From NCBI GenBank assembly GCA_035485575.1, contig DATHNW010000006.1, positions 82,124 through 146,123 on the forward strand: a stretch of DNA of 64,000 bases, written 5' to 3'. This DNA is from DASRHD01 sp035485575 (GTDB taxonomy: Bacteria; Verrucomicrobiota; Verrucomicrobiia; Opitutales; Opitutaceae). The translations under genes were made by a program, and so were the position numbers. This document shows positions 63,501 to 64,000 of this stretch, in pieces (position 1 is the stretch's first letter; each line of letters begins with the position of its first letter). The notes beneath the pieces were generated by a model. That model ran no database searches. It was not told the origin of the DNA and saw only the letters and a program-made list of their open reading frames with translations.

Positions 63501-64000
63501 TGCCCGATTCCGTGCGGATCCGGCTGCGTAAAATTTCGTGGCGCTGCAAAACTTCCTCAAAGCTCCGGCGCAGCACATCCCAGTCAAGCGGACCGGTCAG
63601 ACGAAACGCCTCGGGAAGATTATAGGTCGAAGTTTGCGGAGTCAGACGTTCCAACACCCACAGGCGCTCCTGGGCGAAAGAAAGCGGAATACTTCCGGTC
63701 CGGAGCACGGGAACGAGCGGCAAACCGGCCTGGGAAGTTTCGCCACCTGATTTTATTTTTTCTGCGAGGGCGGCCACCGTCGGCGTCTCAAACAGCGCAT
63801 GCAATGGCAGCTCCAGCGAACCGGTCTGTCGCAGCCGTGAATGCACCTGGATGGCCAGCAGGGAATTGCCCCCCAGTTCGAAGAAGTTGTCGTGGATGCC
63901 GACGCGGTCCAGGCCGAGGACCGAGGCATAGGTCTGCGCCAGCAATTGCTCCAAGGGGTTGCGCGGCGGCGCAAACGCCGCCGCCAGTTCCGGCCGGGTG
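60544..64000 (-). CDS. Non-ribosomal peptide synthetase, (T)-C-A-T module (partial, 5' end outside window)
   Basis: The frame is open to the right edge. Visible order: a carrier (T) domain (DNFFELGGNSLLAIQ), a condensation domain with HHIVADGWS, an adenylation domain (AYVMYTSGSTGRPKG; NMYGPTETTIWST; YKTGD; NGKIDRRSLP), and a final T domain (FFELGGASLSSLEI), then the stop. No thioesterase domain follows. The specificity residues read roughly D-I-L-Q-x-C-M-I-W-K, nearest in my memory to glycine-type codes, but I treat this as weak. Two carrier-domain regions are identical in DNA, see the repeat. A type II TE and PPTase are in the same cluster. Confidence 0.92.
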   Translation of the reverse strand, partial: TRPELAAAFAPPRNPLEQLLAQTYASVLGLDRVGIHDNFFELGGNSLLAIQVHSRLRQTGSLELPLHALFETPTVAALAEKIKSGGETSQAGLPLVPVLRTGSIPLSFAQERLWVLERLTPQTSTYNLPEAFRLTGPLDWDVLRRSFEEVLQRHEILRSRIRTESGKPVQQIVDVARIQLEAVDLRALPASRREAEARRRLHRDASEPFNLEHGPLFRTTVIQLDDNEHWVLLTLHHIVADGWSMGVLVREITALYNACAAGQDPGLASLPIQYADYASWQRQWFQGEVRDKQLNYWKRQLSGELPLLQLPTDRVRPAVQSYRGARASFGFPSGLADSLQALAQREGATLFMTLLAGFTALLSRYSRQSDIIVGTPMANRNRREVEDLIGLFLNMLVLRTDLSGDPSFREVLARVRRTALEAYEHQDMPFEQLVEELQPQRDRSRAPLFQVLFILQNVPQPALQLSGLDVQPLEVHTTASKLDLTVSLAEIKGTMVATWEYNTDLFDAVTIERMAGHYMQLLAGAVAEPGKAVWALPVLTEAEKTRLSVEWNRTETEALRSQLVHELLERQTERTPERTAVAFENQTLSYAELNRRANQLASHLRTLGVGPETLVGISVERSVEMLVAVLGVLKAGGAYVPLDPSHPPERLAMVLEDAKAKVLLTQEHLLARLPAHQAQVVCLDLQQETIAQAPAANLNLELKPENLAYVMYTSGSTGRPKGVQIPHAAVVNLLDSMSAEPGLNEDDVLLAVTNLSFDIAGLELFLPLSVGAKVVIANSETCVNGPRLMQLLAETKTTVMQATPVTWRLLLGSGWPGTPGLKILCGGEAFPRDLAEALLSKSAEVWNMYGPTETTIWSTVSQVSSGKGSVPIGRPIANTEVFILDPHQQLVPIGVWGELHIGGRGLARGYLNRPELTSERFIPNPFAPEARLYKTGDLARYLSDGTIEFQGRMDDQIKLRGFRIELGEIETALAAHPAVRHQAVAVRTDGGEGRLVAYVVLEGEESILTELPGFLRTKLPAYMVPTVFVPMKALPVTPNGKIDRRSLPAPAPTRPELAAAFAPPRNPLEQLLAQTYASVLGLDRVGIHDNFFELGGASLSSLEITAKLNEAGIPIPPESIFEYQTIAELAAVIESMSDGKEISQLLQEIGK
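60713..60844. repeat. 132 bp direct repeat, copy in the last carrier domain
   Basis: Identical, base for base, to 63869-64000 as far as I can read. It encodes the linker and first half of the carrier domain, including the Asp-Asn-Phe-Phe-Glu-Leu-Gly-Gly region. Its right copy is cut by the window edge, so the true repeat may be longer. Confidence 0.85.
63869..64000. repeat. 132 bp direct repeat, copy in the upstream carrier domain
   Basis: Partner of the copy at 60713-60844 in the same orientation. The repeat continues beyond the window edge. Exact identity over both carrier linkers suggests recent module duplication or gene conversion. Confidence 0.85.

Noticed and set aside
1..64000. CRISPR array or rRNA genes
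   Set aside because: No regularly spaced repeats of 25-40 bases and no rRNA-like sequence were noticed on either strand.

Overview
The window looks like part of a bacterial chromosome carrying several accessory blocks. No rRNA or other marker gene is present. The organism guess, a Gram-negative bacterium perhaps of the Verrucomicrobiota/PVC group, is an inference from gene content: a VirB/Trb-type secretion system with outer-membrane lipoproteins, a DUF2264 protein, an MvdC/MvdD-like ATP-grasp maturase and large hybrid kinases. Base composition changes clearly. About 0.3-13.5 kb is relatively AT-rich, 13.6-25.2 kb is GC-rich, 25.4-46.7 kb is intermediate and 46.9-64 kb is GC-rich. This fits a mosaic of separately acquired segments.

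Region 1 (1-13.5 kb). After the 3' end of a Clp-family ATPase gene comes a minus-strand cassette: a 73-residue candidate precursor peptide (4491-4712), an intrinsic terminator hairpin, an MvdC/MvdD-type ATP-grasp ligase, an ABC exporter without a peptidase domain, and a serine dehydrogenase proteinase (SppA/ClpP-fold) family protease. I read this as a graspetide-like (ester/amide cross-linked) RiPP cluster with an unusual protease. Divergently transcribed from the same 0.46 kb gap are a MurG/GT28-like glycosyltransferase, a fucosyltransferase-like enzyme, a DUF2264 protein, a sulfotransferase and a GT2-type glycosyltransferase. A second sulfotransferase lies further on. Two envelope-associated proteins, one with a TM anchor and coiled coil and one with TPR-like repeats, lie between.

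Region 2 (13.6-25.2 kb). A small N6-methyltransferase-like protein and an AraC regulator precede a compact conjugation-type operon in trb order: pilin, VirB3, VirB4, lipoprotein, VirB5, VirB6, VirB8, VirB9, VirB10, lipoprotein and small accessory proteins. It ends at a strong terminator. No relaxase, coupling protein or VirB11 ATPase is visible, so the set is incomplete within the window.

Region 3 (25.4-46.2 kb). Six minus-strand genes spaced by 3-10 bp or overlapping by 4 bp form a 19 kb putative defence operon: a giant DEAD-type helicase with a C-terminal restriction-fold-like tail, a SNF2-type helicase, a 1447-residue adenine methyltransferase, an SMC-like ATPase, a reverse transcriptase fused to a nitrilase (DRT1/UG1 architecture) and a NucS-like nuclease. 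A DISARM-like core joined to a DRT1-like effector in one operon is the most striking feature here. A 3'-terminal fragment of a tRNA-Ser gene at 46201-46232 looks like an attachment-site scar at the right end of this island.

Region 4 (46.9-64 kb). A 1550-residue protein consists of two complete hybrid sensor kinases in tandem. It is followed by a biosynthetic cluster: 4'-phosphopantetheinyl transferase, type II thioesterase, an SDR-alpha/beta-hydrolase fusion, cytochrome P450, NAD-dependent epimerase, PAP2-like membrane protein, a double ketoacyl synthase III whose second half has lost its catalytic residues, and an NRPS running off the right edge. The NRPS contains a perfect 132 bp direct repeat around its carrier domains. 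The cluster probably makes a small lipopeptide or acyl-amino-acid type metabolite; the product is unknown.
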